This document shows positions 5,753 to 7,691 of a stretch of 7,691 nt of DNA, one piece after another. The position numbers and the translations under genes are program-made. The stretch's first letter is position 1. Every line of letters begins with the position of its first letter. The stretch comes from an uncultured Muribaculaceae bacterium (GTDB lineage Bacteria; Bacteroidota; Bacteroidia; Bacteroidales; Muribaculaceae), in NCBI GenBank assembly GCA_910577465.1, contig CAJTMM010000052.1, forward strand, positions 1 to 7,691. Reading direction: 5' to 3'. The notes under the pieces were generated by a model. That model was given only the letters and a program-made list of their open reading frames with translations. It did not search any database and had not been told where the DNA came from.

Positions 5753-7601
5753 CGGGTAGGAGTGTGCGCAGCTGTGAGGGTGATGCGGTGTCGGTGGTGA
5801 TGGGTAGTGTGGATATGACGTAGAGTCCGATGGCGCGTGTCATGAGGATGTCGTCGTGGTGGCCTTTCCGTGCGGAGTATGCTCCGTTGGGGCGGTTTTC
5901 GTAGGTGGAAAGCTCGTTGCAGGCGTCGGCGTCGCGTTCGGTGTACATGCCTTCGCGCACGGCGCTGATGAGTGATGCAATGACGAGGGGCTTGGTGACG
6001 CGGTTGGTGTGGAAGCCGACGCGTGGTGCGAGATGCGGTGCGGCTGTGGTGTCGCGTGGTGTGCGGATGTACATGTTGCGGTAGGTGGAGTTGAGCTCTT
6101 CGAGGAGGTATTGCGCACCCGATTCGGTTGCCGCTTCGAAGGTGTTGCTCTCGACGACGAGGAGCGCGTCGTGGTACCATTGGGCGAGCGCGCGAGCCTG
6201 TGCGGCGAGGAGGTGATGGTCGCAGTGTCCGCGCCATTGCGCGACGATGGTGGGGTGGTGGGTGTGTTCATGGATGTCGGGGAAGCGGTCGAATATGGCT
6301 ATGACGGACCAGTCGGAAGCTGCGGAGCGTCCTCCGATGTCGACGACGGCGACGTAGCGGTTGCGGTGGTTGACCTTGGCGGCGGGTTCCGCCCAAATCT
6401 TGAGTGTTCCGCCGACGGTTTTGGGCGGTTGGGTGGATAGGGCTTCCGGGGCGAGGGGTTCGGTGCATTTGGCGCGCAGCCGTTCGATTTCCTCGGAGTT
6501 GAATACGGAGCTGTTGGTGGCGACGAATGCTTCCTCGGGTGTGGTGGGGTATTCCGCCTGCATGGCTGTGGATGAGCCGATGTCGTCGAGCCTGTGCCGG
6601 TACCAGTATATCATCTCGAGTGTGAGTCCGCGGTCCCAAAGGGATAGCTCGTAGGGGTTGAGCGTGCGGATGAATGCTTCGGGGTCGGGGATGTCCATGC
6701 GGTACATCTCGATTTCGTACCAGGGGACGAAGATGGCGCGGCGGTTGGACTCGCCGCTGCAGGCGCGCAGCCATTCGAGGTGGAAGTAGTTGCCGACGCC
6801 GTTGGCGGTGGATTCGAGGACAATCATAGAGTAGGGGATGTAGGGTATGCCACCGCAGACGGCGCGTATGAAGTCGACGGGGGAACGATTGTCGGTGTCT
6901 TTCCAGAAGGCGACCTCGCTGAGGTGTGCCATGGCGCAGTCGAGTCCGCGAGTGGCTTCCTGTGCCGCGGCTGATGATATGGTGACGTTGCATCCGCGTC
7001 CGGTGATCTCGCGGGTGTTGCGTGAGCCTTCGAATACGGAGAAACGCGGGGCGGTGTCGCCTTGCCAGTATTGCTCGGGGTATTCACGGAGCATGGCGGA
7101 GTATATGGCGCGGATGGTGGATGCGGTGTTCTGGTGCTGCGCGCAGATGAGGGAGTGCCAGTTGAGGCGGTGTACGGTCTGAATCCACGCGAAGTACATC
7201 TGAATGAGGGTTGAACCGCCCCATTGGCGTGCTTTGAGCATGACGAGACGTATGGGTCTGCCGGCAAGGCGGTCGGCTTCGAGGATGGCTACGACGCGGC
7301 GCTGCGGGGCGTTGAGGATGAGTGGTCCCCGGCTGCCTGATACTTTGTGGCGTATGTTGACGCATGTCGCCGCCCAGTATTCGAAGTCGTGGCGGTGGCG
7401 CAGGGTGATGTAGTCGTTGCGTGAGGAGATGTTGCGGTAGTCGGGGTCGGCGAGCATTGTGTCGGGTAGGTGGACAGGTGTGTCTTCCCAACGGGTGCGA
7501 GTGAGGGTGCGGGGTGTGGCGCATCCTTGGCCGGTGTGGGGGTCGTAGGGGATGATGAGGAGTTGTTTTCGGCGGTTGTTTTCGGTGATTGTGGGAATCA
7601 T
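5745..7601 (-). CDS. Phage-type terminase large subunit homologue (TerL; ATPase plus nuclease)
   Basis: A 618-residue protein with the layout of the phage DNA-packaging motor, which threads DNA into capsids with an ATPase and cuts it with an RNase H-like nuclease. The ATPase half starts after a leader containing LNAPQRRV (96-103). KARQWGGST (123-131) is the deviant Walker A loop, with glycine where the usual lysine precedes S/T. AHLSEVAFW (225-233) is the Walker B region, with catalytic E229 but serine in place of the usual first aspartate, a variant I recall in other terminases. ESTANG (263-268) is the coupling motif, and EYPTTPEEAF (350-359) is a familiar linker. In the nuclease half, D421 (VVDIGG), D430, E484 (VVESN) and D583/D584 (GHHDD) supply the expected acidic cluster, so both activities may be intact. 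The gene is full length. In phages the portal gene usually follows terL, but here a lipoprotein gene does. TerS would be expected to the right, outside the window. It may be a domesticated orphan or the edge of a prophage or remnant. Heptamer repeats lie at both ends. Confidence 0.9.
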   Translation of the reverse strand: MIPTITENNRRKQLLIIPYDPHTGQGCATPRTLTRTRWEDTPVHLPDTMLADPDYRNISSRNDYITLRHRHDFEYWAATCVNIRHKVSGSRGPLILNAPQRRVVAILEADRLAGRPIRLVMLKARQWGGSTLIQMYFAWIQTVHRLNWHSLICAQHQNTASTIRAIYSAMLREYPEQYWQGDTAPRFSVFEGSRNTREITGRGCNVTISSAAAQEATRGLDCAMAHLSEVAFWKDTDNRSPVDFIRAVCGGIPYIPYSMIVLESTANGVGNYFHLEWLRACSGESNRRAIFVPWYEIEMYRMDIPDPEAFIRTLNPYELSLWDRGLTLEMIYWYRHRLDDIGSSTAMQAEYPTTPEEAFVATNSSVFNSEEIERLRAKCTEPLAPEALSTQPPKTVGGTLKIWAEPAAKVNHRNRYVAVVDIGGRSAASDWSVIAIFDRFPDIHEHTHHPTIVAQWRGHCDHHLLAAQARALAQWYHDALLVVESNTFEAATESGAQYLLEELNSTYRNMYIRTPRDTTAAPHLAPRVGFHTNRVTKPLVIASLISAVREGMYTERDADACNELSTYENRPNGAYSARKGHHDDILMTRAIGLYVISTLPITTDTASPSQLRTLLPAN

Positions 7602-7604
7602 AGA

Positions 7605-7632
7605 GAATTAGGAATTAGGAATTAGGAATTAG
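7605..7632. repeat. Four perfect tandem heptamers next to the terminase start codon
   Basis: GAATTAG is repeated exactly four times in tandem on the plus strand (CTAATTC on the coding strand). Only three bases separate it from the terminase ATG at 7599-7601. It therefore occupies the ribosome-binding region, with no purine-rich Shine-Dalgarno sequence. Seven is not a multiple of three and each unit holds TAG on plus and TAA on minus, so the tract has stop codons in all six frames. Perfect copies suggest recent expansion or active maintenance. Confidence 0.95.
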
Positions 7633-7637
7633 TTTGT

Positions 7638-7691
7638 TGGTGGTAAGGGGGGTAGGGTCTTTAAGGACTTTAGGGTCGGTAGGGAGGGTTT
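7638..7691. repeat. Degenerate tandem repeat with a 9-base period, running off the window
   Basis: Six consecutive 9-base slots, starting at 7638, can be aligned. The first five all end in TAA or TAG, and slots 2-6 begin with GG. The best pair is GGTCTTTAA (7656-7664) and GGACTTTAG (7665-7673), which differ at two positions; the next slot (7674-7682) is GGTCGGTAG. The plus strand is strongly G-rich and has very few C bases. No gene is seen here, and no promoter for the terminase is recognisable in this stretch. The repeat meets the right edge, so its full length is unknown. Confidence 0.6.

Noticed and set aside
5674..6271. Alternative minus-strand frames inside the terminase gene rich in Arg, His, Pro, Thr and Ser
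   Set aside because: Low-complexity composition typical of frame-shifted reading of GC-rich DNA; the terminase frame through the same bases carries the nuclease motifs.
7657..7668. Near-palindrome GTCTTTAAGGAC upstream of the terminase gene
   Set aside because: Its symmetry is imperfect and arises from two adjacent units of the 9-base repeat, so it is better explained as part of that array than as an operator.

Overview
The window looks like chromosome from a member of the Bacteroidota, most likely order Bacteroidales. Four things point there: secD and secF are fused into one 962-residue gene; two genes are preceded by the Bacteroidota-type -7 box TAnnTTTG (TATATTTG and TATCTTTG on the minus strand); the start sites have AT-rich leaders without clear Shine-Dalgarno sequences; and there is a lipoprotein with acidic residues just after the acylated cysteine. 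By eye the DNA is fairly GC-rich for the order, which would suit a Muribaculaceae-like genome better than Bacteroides, but that is only a guess.

All four credible genes lie on the minus strand, so transcription runs right to left. In that order they are: a TerL-type terminase large-subunit homologue (5745-7601); a lipoprotein with an Ig-like domain followed by a parallel beta-helix (4237-5652); a sugar kinase of the N-acetylhexosamine 1-kinase (NahK) type (3045-4157); and the SecDF translocation motor (43-2931). A possible bidirectional terminator hairpin sits at 1-22, below secDF. The gaps are short (92, 79 and 113 bases), and promoter-like boxes precede the kinase and secDF. The four genes do not form an obvious pathway. 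SecDF and the kinase look like housekeeping or metabolic genes. The terminase is the odd one, because no portal, capsid or small-terminase gene is beside it in the window.

The least expected structure is between the genes. A 7-base repeat (GAATTAG on plus, CTAATTC on the coding strand) occurs at both ends of the terminase gene and again at the 3' end of the lipoprotein gene, always in the same orientation. At one site it supplies the lipoprotein's last codons and its stop, and runs into the kinase promoter. Upstream of the terminase, four perfect tandem copies end three bases before the start codon and put stop codons in all six frames. A second tandem pattern with a 9-base period continues from there to the right edge of the window. 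No RNA genes, CRISPR arrays, insertion sequences or att sites were seen.
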